DNA of 64,000 nt. Origin: Trachythela sp. YZ-2020. Taxonomy: Eukaryota > Cnidaria > Anthozoa > Malacalcyonacea > Clavulariidae. Location: positions 6,042,501-6,106,500 of the forward strand of contig JADLSH010000367.1 of the NCBI GenBank assembly GCA_016169945.1. Direction: 5' to 3'. Under the pieces are notes generated by a model. It saw only the letters and a program-made list of their open reading frames with translations, searched no databases and was not told the DNA's origin. A program made the translations under genes and the position numbers. Every line of letters starts with the position of its first letter. Positions within the stretch are counted from its first letter, which is position 1. This document shows positions 1 through 12,406 of this stretch, in pieces.

Positions 1-411
1 CACAAAAGACTTTTTAACCTGTTTAAAGTGCTTTGTCTCCAAATTTAATCAACTTGTGGAAGAGGCTTCGTCCTAAGGTTAGGTTAGGTAATAAATATAG
101 TAAATTTTTAACACAAAATTTAGATTATATTGAAAATTTTTAAATTTTAATACAAGTAGAATAGTTTAACTATAGCATAAACTATAGCTGGTATTTTTAA
201 ATTTTGATAGGAACAGGATAGGAATTTTGATAGTATAAATAAAATTATTGAATGTATAAGTTGTATTTTTAAAATGATACCTTTGAAATTTAGCTAGAAC
301 TTAAATAATAATTTAAATAAATAATAATTGTTTGATAACTATTAAAATAGCATTACTGAGTAGGTAGTTTTAAATTATATTTCATTTCAAATACTAAATA
401 AATTAGTATGA
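1..411. other. AT-rich flank, no gene seen
   Basis: This stretch lies upstream of the transposase start at 412 and is AT-rich. I see no coding, RNA or terminal-repeat signal in it. The left end of the transposon that carries the next two genes should be here or just outside the window, but I could not match an inverted repeat to the far side. Confidence 0.5.
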
Positions 412-2264
412 ATGGACGAAGCCAAACCGCAGACAATGAATGAAGAAAACCAAACACAACAGCTCGACTGCAGTATCAATACACCATCACCAACATTAGT
501 CAGTCGTGGGGGACGAACATGTTGCGTACCAAATTGTAATAACAACAGCAGACGTAGGCCATACCTGTCTTACCACAAGATCCCACAGGAACCAACATTA
601 AGAGGTTTCTGTAATCCAGGCTCGAACCACTGTGTATGTTCAGCTCATTTTCCAGGAGGCAAAAAAGCTTATGAGAATAACATTCCATCAATTCTAACTT
701 CGGATATACATCCAGCCCCCAAACGAAGAAATATTTTACGTATAAGCTCCATTGGAGATGAAGCTGGAGATGGTAATGAAGAATCTGACACAAACAGTTT
801 ATCAGACAGTCCAGTAAATACGGCGTGTAACCAGGTAGATAACAATGAGGTTCTTAAAGAACAGCTTCAGGTGCTTCAAACAAAGTATGAGAAATTGCAA
901 CAGCAGTACGATAAGGATATGATAGACATGCAACAAAAACTGTTCAGAATGGAAAGATTTCTTGGTAGTGATCATGATTTTAGATTTTATACTGGTTTCC
1001 CAGATTATGGTACTTTTAAAATATTTTTCAATTACTTATCACCAGTATGCAATCATCTGCTTTACTATGGTTCTACAACCAGTGTCATAACATCAGAAAC
1101 ACAGAAGAAACGAGGCAAGACAAGGTCTTTATCTCCAGAACAAGAACTGTTCATGGTTCTTGTCAGACTATACGTTGTGGTCTACTTCTTGAAGACTTAG
1201 CCCACAGGTTTGATCTATCACCATGCCATGTTTCCCGCATCTATATCACCTGAATAACTTTTCTTAACCAACAGCTTAGACTTTTACCAATTTGGCCAAC
1301 ACGCCAGTCTGTTGACGACAATATGCCTGAATGCTTCAAAGCAACATTTCCAAAAACAAGGGTCATTATCGATTGCACAGAGATCTGTCTTGAAACCCCA
1401 TCCTCTTGTAGAAGCCAATCAGCCACTTTTTCAAGTTACAAAAACACTAATACTGCCAAAGGATTACTAGGTATTTCTCCCAATGGTTTCCAAAGTTTTG
1501 TGTCAACCTTTATGCAGGCAGAAGAAGTGATAAGAAAATAACAAGTGATTGTGGAATACTGAATCTCTTAGAGCCAGGTGATCAAATTATGGCCGACCGG
1601 AGATTTGATATCGAAGACATTATGCCAGCAGGGGTAACTCCAGGGCCTTTTTTAACTAATGTACTGGAGGGGCCAAAGCCCCCCCCCAGCCCCCATGTTG
1701 GCCCCCCCAGTAAGCTATTTTGCCCCCCCCCCAGTGAACGTCCCTTTTGTCCAAAATATAAGCAAAAAAGGGGGGGAAACTGAGTTTAGAGGAAAGTTAT
1801 GGTATTCTCACAACAAAACCTGGCTCCGTTTAGATGGGATATATCAAAAATTGTCTCTGAAAATGCAGGAAATCAAGCCACAGAGACTCAAGAATACAAA
1901 CATTTTCTGGGGAGGACCCCCAGACCCCCTTCAGCTTCCCACACCTGTAATACACCACCTACTTGTTACGTCCCCTTTCGATGATGCCCCCCCACTAACG
2001 ATTTCTTAAAAAAGGCCCTGGGTAACTCTCAATATCCCTGCTTTCCTAGATGGGAGAGATCAGCTTAGCAAGGAAGAGGAAATCATGACCCGAAAGATAG
2101 CCTATGTTAGGGTACATGTTGAAAGGGCAATTGCGAGAATAAAGAGCTTCAGGATTTTGCACCAAGTTTTCCCACTCAAGTCAGTTGAGCAACTTGAGCA
2201 AATATGGACAATTTGTTCATATATTAGTTTATTTATGCCACCATTAATTATTGAGAAACAGTGA
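412..2264 (+). pseudogene. THAP-domain DDE_Tnp_4 transposase, broken
   Basis: Decayed DNA-transposon transposase. The ATG at 412 opens a 262-residue frame. Residues 33-95 look like a THAP zinc finger (CCVPNC, then HK and VCSAHF), but the invariant Trp region seems deleted. A coiled coil follows (about 148-183), then the start of a helix-turn-helix (SLSPEQELFMVLVRL). The frame shifts near 1150 into LLLEDLAHRFDLSPCHVSRI, and again before 1323, where the catalytic domain starts. First Asp is in VIIDCTEI, second Asp in IMADRRFDI near 1590-1612, and Glu in HVERAIARIK near 2130. The gene ends at the TGA at 2262-2264. A 380-bp MITE (1641-2020) separates the second Asp from the Glu, so the gene is dead. 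Family assignment (THAP plus DDE_4, ISL2EU/Harbinger-like group) rests on motif recognition. Confidence 0.85.
1641..2020. mobile_element. hAT-like MITE inside the transposase
   Basis: The ends are inverted: CAGGGCCTTTTTTAA on the left and TTAAAAAAGGCCCTG on the right. An 8-bp target duplication GGTAACTC flanks it perfectly (1633-1640 and 2021-2028). Removing the element and one duplication restores the reading frame of the transposase across the site. The interior is rich in C runs and has no coding capacity. Ends beginning CAGGG and an 8-bp duplication are typical of hAT elements. Confidence 0.92.
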
Positions 2265-2415
2265 ATTTTAATTAATTGTTATTGAGTGACTTACTGCATC
2301 TATAGATGACTATTACAATATTGCATCTGAAAGTGTTAATAGCCCTTCGATCATTGCATAATTACATATTATGTATACTGTAAATAGTATGAGCAAATAT
2401 TCGTTTGTTTAATTG

Positions 2416-4014
2416 TTAACATATTTTTATATATTTGCTCAAACTTGGCAACACATATTTGAAATAAAAATGTGTGAGTTCTGGTAACATAACAGTTTTC
2501 CATAATGTTTTGTCAAAATATATTCTTTCAACATGTAAATCTATGTTGGTAAAAACAACTTCAATGTTGCCATGATCCCTTGACCTTGGTAATAGTAAAT
2601 GTGACTTTTTCAGTTTAATCTGGCCATTAACATTAACTAGATAAAATGAACGATTCTCTTCACACGATTGCTCAATTGTTAGTTCTCTCTTTGAAAATGG
2701 GTACCTCACTTCACCCATGCAGGCCAAACTCTGAAACCTCACTTTTATCCTTGATCACAAAGTCTGGACTTGCACCCAGCCATGGGAAAGATCCATTAAC
2801 AACAAAACCACAAAACGAACAAATATTTACCATCTGGTTCTGCCCTTCTTTCAAGTTAGAGTACGCCTTTATCGCATTCATTTCATTGCTACTGCCCCAC
2901 TTACAAGCAGTTGGCCTATTCATTTTGGACCCGTCACTTAGTAAAGTACTTAAAATGGATTTTGGATATGTCGTTTTCCTTCGGTTGAGCACAACTCCAA
3001 AGTTTGAAGCTGTCAACCTCTTGCCCCTTTCCTGATAACATGCTGTGTGCTCTCTGACTGTTCTCTTGTATTCCTCTCAATTTCCAAAACCCCCTCATGT
3101 GACTGTTTTAAATTTTCTCCAACAAATTCTTTATCCTGTTCTGATGGCACAAGTGCCCAATTTATGTTTTCAGTTTTCAAATTATCTAGTACTTCTGTCC
3201 TTATCAAATTTTCATGCAACTGGGATTGGGAAGCATCTTGATGTGCTGCTGTATACCTTTTTTCGAAGGAAGCATTTCATGAAATTAACTTATCATAGGC
3301 AATGGGCTGGCATTTATTTGACACCAATAACTTACTGAGGTAGCTTGCTTTTCCAGCTTCTTTTAAACTGTTTGCCAAGTCCTCTATTCTTTCATGACAC
3401 GATTCCCTAGCGAAATGTGGTGTGGGATTATAAACTTCTTCTTTGGGATTAAGGCCGCGTTTTTTAGTTTTTTGTTCACAAGATGACTTTTCAAATTTTA
3501 TGTCTTCCAAGAGAACAGGCTCTTCAGTTTCATCAGTTATTGGGACATGCCACTGCTGGAGGCACCACTGTGTGCAAGTTAGGTCATCCTTCAGTTAGTT
3601 TAAGTTCGATATAATCAATAATTTGAAAAAGAAGTGCTGCAACATGTTTACAGCATTCACCATTCCCAGCCTTACATGTACAGCTGGCATGGACAACTTC
3701 TCCTTTTGACTGATTAAAATGTACATAAAAAAGACAGTAGTTTTTCTTCATAGTTGCATGCACCATTGCCTTTGCCAAAAACTTCCTTTAAATTACCACC
3801 TGCCTTCACATTTGGTTTTACTAAAACTTGTGTAATGTACTTATCCTTAAACAGTGCATAACCCAATTTCTTGTGCTTATGAGCACCAGTTGAAATGCTG
3901 TCACTACCTTTATTAGTTTTTAAATGTTTTTCCAAAAGTTCCTGTGTGAAACGTGGTAGAAACTTCAAATCCTTTGTCCAGCCACTGCAGTCCAGATGTT
4001 GTGTTTGTAGCCAT
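2416..4014 (-). pseudogene. YqaJ-like nuclease with SWIM zinc finger, broken
   Basis: Minus-strand frames lying tail to tail with the transposase. The likely start is the ATG at 4014 (MATNTTSGLQWLDKGFE). After a frameshift comes LPRFTQELLEKHL, then a SWIM zinc finger, CTCKAGNGECCKH (CxC..CxH), near 3650-3690. Farther on, WGSSNEMNAIKAY and WLGASPDFVI (about 2750-2900) resemble the core of YqaJ/lambda-exonuclease-type nucleases. The C-terminal part reads to 2416. At least four frameshifts and several stops break it. Transposons pairing a DDE transposase with a YqaJ nuclease are known in animals (ISL2EU-type, from memory), so both genes probably belong to one dead element. Confidence 0.75.
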
Positions 4015-4399
4015 GTCTACATATAAAATTATAAATGAAGATAATAATGTCCCAACAATATTTACAAATATTATTTCTACTGCATCTACTCAGCACTCTT
4101 ACTCTACTAGATTCGCTAAAAAACAAAATTTTATTAGACCAAAAGCTCGAACAAATTACGGTTTATATCATCAAGAATTTGGGAAACAATTCCTTACCAT
4201 ATAAAAAAGTCAAATTCAGTTTCTATTTTTAAGAAAAGGTATAGTCAATTTTTTATTAATTCGCAAACATAAATATTTACACAGTTCTGTTATGCCGCCG
4301 TCATGTACTACTATATAATAATGTGACACATACAAGCAGTGATCAACTCGAAAGCATTTTGCTACTTTGATCACTGTTTAAGAAATAGAAAACATTTTC
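4015..4399. other. Intergenic, AT-rich
   Basis: Short spurious frames only. It probably contains the right end of the two-gene transposon, but no terminal repeat could be paired with the left side. Confidence 0.4.
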
Positions 4400-5136
4400 C
4401 GTGTTTCTATTTAACAATTAGTCGCCGAAGGCGAGGTGATTACAAGCCTATAGTCACTGAGCCGAATCACCGAGCCTGAGGCGACTAATTGTTTTAGTAG
4501 AAATTTCAAAGAGAAAAACAAACACAGAAAGTTATGAGGTCAGTTGAAAAGGCTATAGGACAAAATGGCTTCTTCGCAAGCTGCCGAATTTAAAACAAAA
4601 ATCGGGTTTTTGAGCCTGATTCAAAGTTTTAAATGAAAAAAACTGCCGCTAAATTCAAGGAGGATATATTTTTTACATTTTTAAAGGTAAGCGATAACAA
4701 ATACAGTATTTTTCTTCCATGAAAGGCAGCGTTTTCTCGCTGTTGAAATGAACATGTATAAGTGTTTATTTTAAAAATTATTCGTTTTATTCTCATTTAT
4801 ATCGTTATATTCAGCAAAGCCTAGCTGTGATATATTTTTAAAACCATTCTACTTTGTATTTGAGCACTTCCAAAGTATTTTTCTCACGAAATTGTTTGTT
4901 TTTGTTTCGCTTCGATATGTTTTTGACACTCGTCTTTTGCCGGCATGTTTTCAGATAACCGGCCGCTGAGAAAACCGCTGAATTTTGTCCTATAGCGGCT
5001 TTTTCAACTGACCTCATAACTTTCTGTGTTTGTTTCTCTCTTTGAAATTTCTACTAAAACAATTAGTCGCCTCAGTCTCGGTGATTACAAGCCTAATCAC
5101 CTCGCCTTCGGCGACTAATTGTTAAATAGAAACACG
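4400..5136. mobile_element. Foldback (long-TIR) element
   Basis: About 160 bp at the left (4400-4567) reappears inverted at the right (4979-5136). The outer ends read CGTGTTTCTATTTAACAATT and its complement. Each arm contains its own shorter palindrome (AACAATTAGTCGCC ... GGCGACTAATTGTT), so the element can form nested hairpins. The 410-bp middle is non-coding. No clear target duplication was found. Confidence 0.8.
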
Positions 5137-6173
5137 CTTCTCGACCAATCAGCAAGCGCGTACTATAAATGTTATATTATAAACACGTTTGTTTATTATA
5201 GTAATTTGAATATGTTGTTTTGTTTTGTAACTGTACTTATTTTGTTGAATGTTATCTTTTTTTTAATACGTGTGAAATAAATGTGATTCTGATTCTGATT
5301 CTGTTTGGTTTTCTTCATTCATTGTCTGCGGTTTGGCTTCGTCTATTTATTGCTGCCGCAGCGAGCGAGCGAGCCTTCAGCGAGCGAGCAAGGCAGAAGA
5401 CTAATTTAATACACCTAGGCAAAATCTCAATCTGCTATAGACGCAATGCATTGTGGTTACAACTCCAATTAGACCACAATGCAACGCGCCAACTATATAA
5501 GAAACGCGTGCCATGCGTGAAATCGATCTTTTCATTCTCGCGTTCAAAGTTGGCGAAACTGCTTTGGTTGCTGAAAAATTTTGTTGGAGAAAGATCAGAT
5601 CAAATGAACGTTAGTGGATATATAATAAACGTAAGATTCATTATTATGTATTTAACAAAATAGATTGTTGAATTGTGAGGCCCGAAGTCCAAAGATTCTG
5701 CCACGTATCTAGTAAAATCTGCATTACTGCATACAGTATATATGTTACATTTACTGTCGTTCCAATTTAAGTGTTCCTCAAATATTGATTCGATACATTA
5801 TACCTCGTGCAGACCAATTAATTTGTTCAAGTTCCTCGAGATATTCATACACTTCCTGTGAAAGTTGACCAATCACAATCCGTATGTGATTTGAATACGA
5901 ATCAACTGACCAATGAGGAACTGATCCTGCATTGCAGGAAGTAAACAATATTCAAAAATCAAATTCCTATTTTGGATTCGGTTGTTTTCATCATTCGGCT
6001 GTAGCCCCCCCAGCCCCCCCTAACGCCACCTCTGAGAAAATCTTCAACATTTTGACATTTTTCTTGAGAGCCATGGGCCATATTTCAATTAAACGTTTTC
6101 CTATTTCCGAAATACTACCATTTGCAAGCAACAGTCAACTGCAAACGTTTTTCTACGTTTGTTTACGTTTGTA
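5137..6173. other. Repeat fragments, no gene
   Basis: Contains a short GATTCT microsatellite (about 5283-5305), a GAGC-rich inverted block at 5351-5395 related to the ones at 20337-20420, and a C-rich fragment near 6003-6020 like the interiors of the hAT-like MITEs. The frame at 5220-5663 is low complexity at its start and has no recognisable domain. Confidence 0.5.
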
Positions 6174-7430
6174 GGTCCCGCTTATGACCCAGTTTACGTG
6201 AAACAATTCGGATTGTTTCTGGACGATGATCATGTCTTAAGATGCAAGGGTAGACTAAACAACGCATCACTAGACCTGGGGAGCAGAAATCCTATTTTTC
6301 TTCCACGGAAGTCGAAATTCGTTGAGTTATTAATACGCGAGATTCACGTAAGGTAAAACACAGCGGAATGCGAGACACATTGACAACTATACCATCTATA
6401 CGCGAGCGTTTTTGGATAATACGTGGGCGAGAAGCAGTCGACAGAATCATCAAGAAATGTGCGATTTGTCAAAAGGCTGAAGGACTTCCTTATGGATCCA
6501 AAACACCTCCAGATCTTCCAGCTTCCAGAGTCTCGGAGGAACCTCCATTAACCAATGTACGTTTGGATTTCGCAGGACCATTGTTCGTTCGAGAGAGTCG
6601 TAATCAAGAAAAGTCGACCCAGTATTCGATTAAAGTGTATGTTCTATTGTTCACATGTACATCTACGAGAGCCGTGCATCTCGAACTTACCCCATCATCG
6701 AGTGTACCAGAAGAAGAACGCGAGTCGAAGAGGTTTACCCGCTCTCCTCATATCAGATGCGAAAACGTTTCGTGCATCGTGCGCTGAAATTCGTAGATTT
6801 TGTCGTGCCGAATCTTACAGACAATCAAATTACGTGGCAGTTTATCGTAGAAAAGCGCCTTGGTGGGGTGGCTTTTGGGAAATGTGAAGCGTCCACTACG
6901 AAAGGTGATAGGCAGAACAAATCTTAGATATGACGAGCTTCAAACACTCGTGGTTGAAATCGAGGGCTTGGTGAATGCACGACCAATAACGTACATGTAT
7001 GATGATACAGAATCAATCTCTTTCTCGTTAACACCATCACACTTAGTTTACGGAAGACGAATTACGACCATGCCAAATAGTGAGCATTATGAAATCGTAA
7101 GCACTTATCAATCTCTAACTCGAAAGGCGAAGCATCACAGAAATTTTCTCCAGCATTTTACGAAGCAATGGAGAAACGAATACTTGTTGGCCTAACGAGA
7201 GCAATCAAGTACCAAGTCAAGAGGTAACCTGGATCCTGAGATAGCAGTAGGAGATATTGTTACCATTCGTAACGGGAGTTGCCCGTACTGCAATTGTCAG
7301 AGTTCTTCGTGAGAATTCGAATCATTCGCAATTGTTAAGACGTTCTCCCGTTCACCAGTGAAACGCGAGAAAAACAAATTAGAACTGGTTTCCAAACATT
7401 AGCAAATGTTCTTCGTCACGTCCGTGTCGT
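6174..7430 (+). pseudogene. BEL/Pao integrase fragment, 5'-truncated
   Basis: Remnant of a BEL/Pao retrotransposon polyprotein. From about 6174 the frames give the end of the RNase H linker, an HHCC zinc-binding region (IREIHV..KHSGM across a frameshift near 6355, then CAICQK), the first catalytic Asp (VRLDFAGPL, about 6560) and TSTRAVHLEL. Frameshifts follow near 6720 and 6850. The third catalytic region reads APWWGGFWE, then RPLRKVIGR and LVNARPITY to about 7195. The remaining C-terminal region is degraded. No reverse transcriptase or LTR lies upstream, so this is a truncated relic independent of the copy at 41-47 kb. Confidence 0.85.
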
Positions 7431-7812
7431 AGATTAAGCATAATTATCTTAAAGTCCCTATTAAAGGACATTGGCAACGAAAATTTTTATTGGCTTATTT
7501 AATCTTACTGGATTAACTATGAAAATGTTACTAATTTCTTCTGAAACATTTTTATATGCGAGTAAAATGCAAGTAAAGTTTGATAAAATTTGCTCATCGG
7601 TCGCCATCTTGAAAAAACTTTCTTTGGGGTCAATGACCTGTGTGACGTCATTAGTAGGGTTGCCTTCAAAAGGGTTGCGCGAAGGTTATGTTAACTAAAA
7701 TATGTTATTTTGAGCGTTATAATGAACAGAAATTCTCATAACCAGGCAAGGGAACTAGGGAAGTGCTATAATATCACATGAAACCATATTAAGCGAGTGG
7801 GAAGGCAAGGAA

Positions 7813-7878
7813 TGGCGGATTTTACAACAATTCTGCACTACAGCGTGGATTTGTCTGACGCGTTTGAGAATGATTAGG
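7813..7878 (+). other. Short ORF with strong start context
   Basis: ATGGCGGATTTTACAACAAT opens a 21-codon frame ending in TAG at 7878, directly followed by GTATTA. It sits near the left end of the TTAA-flanked block, as 13552 does near the right end. It could be a relic of a first exon; the evidence is weak. Confidence 0.2.
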
Positions 7879-7973
7879 TATTATTGAAGCTATAGTATTT
7901 TGTGTAAATTGAAATTTAATGAGAAATGTAAATGGTCATATACTCTGGAAAAAGTTTAAAGTACCATGTGTTG

Positions 7974-10900
7974 TAGGGGGCCTATTATAGGGGGTCAGTC
8001 TTTCCGCAAACCGCACATATTTTTTTCTCTTTTTCCGTCAACCGCCCGCCATTATGTTGTATAACCGTAACCGCCATGTTTTCCATATAAAGCAATAACG
8101 ACCATGCATTTCTACGAAGCATATTTCAAGCATTCAGTAAGCCGTGAAGGACGGATAGTCACAATGAACAACACTAATTAGCCTGTTTGATCGCATCAAC
8201 ATTACAGACTTAAAGATTGACACTTAAGCTACAAATCGCAGGTCGAGTTGGGACATTTGTACATTAAGAATGAAGCATAAATTTTCTACTTGGCTAAATA
8301 ACCATGTCAAAACTTGCTGGGTTTAATGCAAACTACGGTTTGCAGTTTGAGGGTTGCGCTTAATGGCTTGTGCAAACGTCAATCTTATGTCCTCTATTAA
8401 CGGCCATTAACCTATCACTACTACGGCAAAGTACAGCAAAGTAACTTTGTTTAATTTGACTTACCCACTAAAATTGTCAGAAAGGTCTAAAAGGATCACT
8501 AAAGATACCTCCAATTGAAACGAACAGTCCTTCCAAACCTTGATCTCGATCCAATCAGGAAAAGAGCTTCAGGAGCTAATTGAGGTACATCAGCATGACC
8601 ACCATAGTTGGAAGGCCTCGTCCCATCGGCATCATCCACATTATCACTTTCGTCTGAGTCAAATTTATCTTCAGATTCAGGCTGTTCATAGTGATCGTCA
8701 TTGGTTGTTTCACTTTGCTGCGATGTGATTGGGTCATCCTCGGTGTCGCTACTGGCACTTTTTCGGCGTTCTCGTGGACGCAATAAAACCTCCAGAATGG
8801 GCAAGTTCGTTTCCTTCACGCAGTTAATTTCCAAACGGGCGACAATACTGCAACATGGTCATTGATTCACTTTTAAAGTGTGTCGTTGCGTGAAAGTGTT
8901 CAACGTCAAGAGTCATACAGCCAAGTAATTTTGTTTCATTGTAATTGTACTGCTTCGTTATTTCGTTTAGACGCCTGAGTCAATAGTTTTCCCCGCTACG
9001 TTTCCTTGGGGACCATTTAACGTTTTAGAAAGTCGCGAACGCACATCTCGGTGAATAGCTTGCTCGTTTTCTTATAGGAACACCCGACAGTTCTGTACCA
9101 AATCTAAAGCAGTTTGCATGCTCAGTGTGTCAAAGTCCTTGCCTTTCTCATGTACTGAAAAGGCCTTGTACAAATCTCCAACGGATTTCAGGAACCGGAT
9201 GGTATTGGTTAAAGGAGAGATGATAAGAACAGTTCCGGACATTGCATCAGTTGCGTAGACAACATTGTCAAATTCAACTGCGATTCCGCTTGGTTGTCTG
9301 AAGCTGCATTCAGCAGCAGGTCCGTCCACGCTGTTTTCATCGCCATTTCCAGAAAAATCGTCCAACTTAGCTGACTCAAGCATATACTTGTAAATCTGGC
9401 GATTTGTTGGATCACTAAAAATGATGTCGGAACATCTTCCTCTGACCGGAAGAGGATGACAACCATCTCGTTCGTTATCAACGACACGCGTCGAATCAGA
9501 AGCAGTTGCCAAATCAACCATTTCGATTCCGAGACACGAAACAGCAAACAATTTCGCAGAAACAATACAAATGCTAGATATTGTTCCCAAGCGCACTCCA
9601 TAAGAAAAGATACGTTGCATACAACCACGCACGCCAACTCCATCTAGCGAAGTTGTTACAGCAACAATTGCTTCCTCTGTAGAACATGCTGCATACAACA
9701 ACTGGCTGCCAACTATGCAGACGGAAGAGAATTTCGATTGTTCACCATTGTCGTTGTTCCAGAAGTTGATGGTGCTGGTTTTGAAGCCTTTTTGTGTGTA
9801 CCGCTTTTCAACTTTCGTCTTGTGCAGCATCAGACATGCCTTCATCTGTGTAACAGTCGCGTTAGGATCTAGAGGAAGGCCGAGATCGTTAACCTTCTCT
9901 TTTGCTAGTGCTTTAGATGTTAACTCTCTAACATCTAAATTCACAACAGCACCTTCATCTAGAATCGTGATGTGGGAATGTTCACCACACAAGTAAACAA
10001 TCCCATCGCAGAAGTGGGCCTCCTTTGCCTGGACTTGTTTTCTTACGACAAATAATTTGTCCAACGGAGAGTGCAATAGAGCTTTGACTAAATCTGACTT
10101 TCCATTCTCTTCACTGAAATTACAGAGAAAATACAGCCAGCCATAAGAACCGACAGCGACACTCACTGGTTTTGGATACATCCCTGCTCTGTTATCTGTT
10201 GTAAACTTACATGATTCTGGGATGATTGTTGTCGAAACCAGTTCAATACTGGAAAGGTAAGTTAACAAAGAATCACTTGTCAAGGCCAGGACAGCGCACT
10301 CTATTTCTAACATGGTCGTTATTTGGAATGAGTTTTCTCATAGCTTGCTTGACGGTATTGGATGATCTGTTCCTCAAATTGCGAATAACAGCCAAGTTGG
10401 ATCTTTCTTGACCTAGTTTTAGGTACCAGTTGGAAAATCCGGCTTTCAAGCTCTCACCGACACGAGGCGCATCGGGAATTACGGACAATAAACAGACGTC
10501 TGGGTCAATGGAGGCGTCTTCAACCGACTTCTTGATGATTTTGAACGCTTTCTTGTTCCCTTCTTCACAATCGGCAGTTAACACGAGAAATACTCGGCGT
10601 GTACACAACTGACGTCGTTCTAGACAGTTACTACACGCTCTTAAACATGGCAAATGACTTGTATGACCTTAATTGTCTTTCACATTCTTCACATACGGAT
10701 TTTTTGAAAAGGCAGGCATCGCAACGGTTTTCGCAAATATTCGTGTATTTGAGAATATGCTCAGCTGGAGAAATTCTCTTAACACACGATTCACAGATCT
10801 GCGGGGTTTTGATCGTCGAAAGTAATGACGTACTGATTAAAACTCCTGTTTTTCCGCCTTTGGGCACGTACTCTGTCACACAAGGCATACTTACTTTATT

Positions 10901-11496
10901 GCAGAGGGTTGTTACTGAAGAAATAAGGACTTCTGTAACAATGTGTTCACTCAAAAATGTCACTTCTCTCTCGTCACTTCTTTCTCGAATCTTGATATCT
11001 GAAAATACGATAACTGCTTGATGACTTCTTTTAACCACAAAAACACCTTAAGGAGTTTTAAGCCTATCCGTATTGATTAAAATGTCAAGAAGCCAAGACC
11101 CGTACTAAGAAGTAACTAGTAAGTATATTCCTCGAAATTAATGGATGAAAAATTGGTTTTTACATGAATTCATTGTTTTGTAAAGACATTGTATTATGTA
11201 GTCATACATTACAAGTGGCTCAATAAAATTAGGAAGAATAGCTTATGCCAGAGCAGCAATTGATTTCAAAATAACAAACCCACCTTCATCCAACTTGCTT
11301 TTTTCATCTTCAGGTATAGCTTTCACTTGTGGCGGTGGGGTTGGCATCTTGACGGTTGGGGTTTTCATAATATCCTCACCATTAATATCCTCACCATAAA
11401 CCGTCACGAAAATTGATACTTTTCCGTAATCCGACCTCCAAAATAGGCTGAAACCGCCTAACCGCCAGACTATAATATTACCTAATACGCCCCCTT
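7974..11496. mobile_element. Possible TIR element carrying the orphan gene
   Basis: AGGGGGCCTATTA at 7974 is matched on the opposite strand by AGGGGGCGTATTA ending near 11495. Both ends lie close to the borders of the orphan gene and of runs of AACCGCC-like sequence. Only 13 bp match, and no convincing target duplication is visible because the right end is interrupted by another insertion. The call is tentative. Confidence 0.35.
8499..11038 (-). pseudogene. Orphan cnidarian-type protein with NHL-like propeller, frameshifted
   Basis: A single intronless gene read as at least four frames. The first (11038-10631) ends in a Cys-rich segment, CDACLFKKSVCEECE. The second (about 10653-10273) gives CSNCLERRQLCTRRVFLVLT and RKLIPNNDHVRN. 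The third (10313-9072) is a 413-residue block with propeller-like repeats; FRQPSGIAVEFDNVVYATD resembles an NHL repeat. Past its stop, LNGPQGNVAGKT and LLGCMTLDVEHF can be read in shifted frames. The last frame (8834-8499) is acidic and ends GSRSRFGRTVRFNWRYL. I recall this architecture as a multicopy uncharacterised family in anthozoan genomes. Function unknown. Breaks between frames and flanking repeats suggest a dead, possibly element-borne copy. Confidence 0.7.
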
Positions 11497-12406
11497 CAGT
11501 GTGACCAGATTTGGTAAATTAATTTACTTTTGGTAAAATTTGGTAAATTTTGACAAAGTTTTGGTAAAATAAAATTTTGGTAAATTTTGGTAAATTTTTT
11601 TTGGTAAAAAATTCAAAAATAGAGAAATTTATTACTTTTTTGGTAAAATCTAGTTTGCTTTAGTTTGCTGTCATTTCACTGACACCTCCTAATTTAAAGT
11701 TACCCCCGGATGTCTAGCCTGAAATCCCCAATTTTAGGCATGCACGTAAAATAGGTCATTTGTGGGTATTTCGGGTTAATTATGGTTACGTTTATCGCCT
11801 TGGCGGGAAATTTGTATATTCAGTGTTTTTGACATGTTCATATTCAGTGATCGCCTTTATGCTAAAAGCATTTGTTACAACAATGACTGAATCTGACAGT
11901 ACTATCGGACAGTAATATCGCTCTGATCTGAGTGGGAGTTGAAGCTAGAATTTTCGAAATGGTTAAGCGGAAAATTTTGCGTTTTACAAAGTATGTCGAT
12001 GTCGAATTCAAGCTCGTTTGATTACAATTCGCCTACATGGAAAAAGTGCGAAACATACTTCATTAATGAGCAGTATGTCGGGTAGCTCGAAGGTACATAA
12101 TTAACATAAGTAAAACTATATTGTCGAAATTTAAAATACATCATTGCTCATCAGGAGTTTTCATATCAGCTTTTTAATCTTGTACTTATGATTGCATTCT
12201 TCACAATACTATTAACAAGATTTTTTTGGACGCCAAGTAAAGAGTTTGAAAGTGTGCTTAAATTATTCTTTGATGGTTTGATGCACATTTTGTTACCAAA
12301 AAGGGTAAAACACGTGCTTAACACGTGTTTGGTAAAAAATAATCCAATTTGGTAAAATTTCAGCATGTCATTTGGTAAATACCGCTGACAAAATCAGGTC
12401 ACACTG
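11497..12406. mobile_element. hAT-like element rich in TTTGGTAAA repeats
   Basis: Ends are CAGTGTGACC on the left and GGTCACACTG on the right. The flanks are GCCCCCTT (11489-11496) and GCCCCTT (12407-12413), an 8-bp duplication in which one C run has lost a base. The left 150 bp and the right end are built from many copies of TTTGGTAAA and variants. Non-coding: the small minus-strand frame at 12166-12366 has no known domain. It landed at the tip of the inverted repeat of the preceding candidate element. Confidence 0.8.

Noticed and set aside
1589..2009. Proline-rich frames in the first 2 kb
   Set aside because: They are translations of C-rich MITE sequence.
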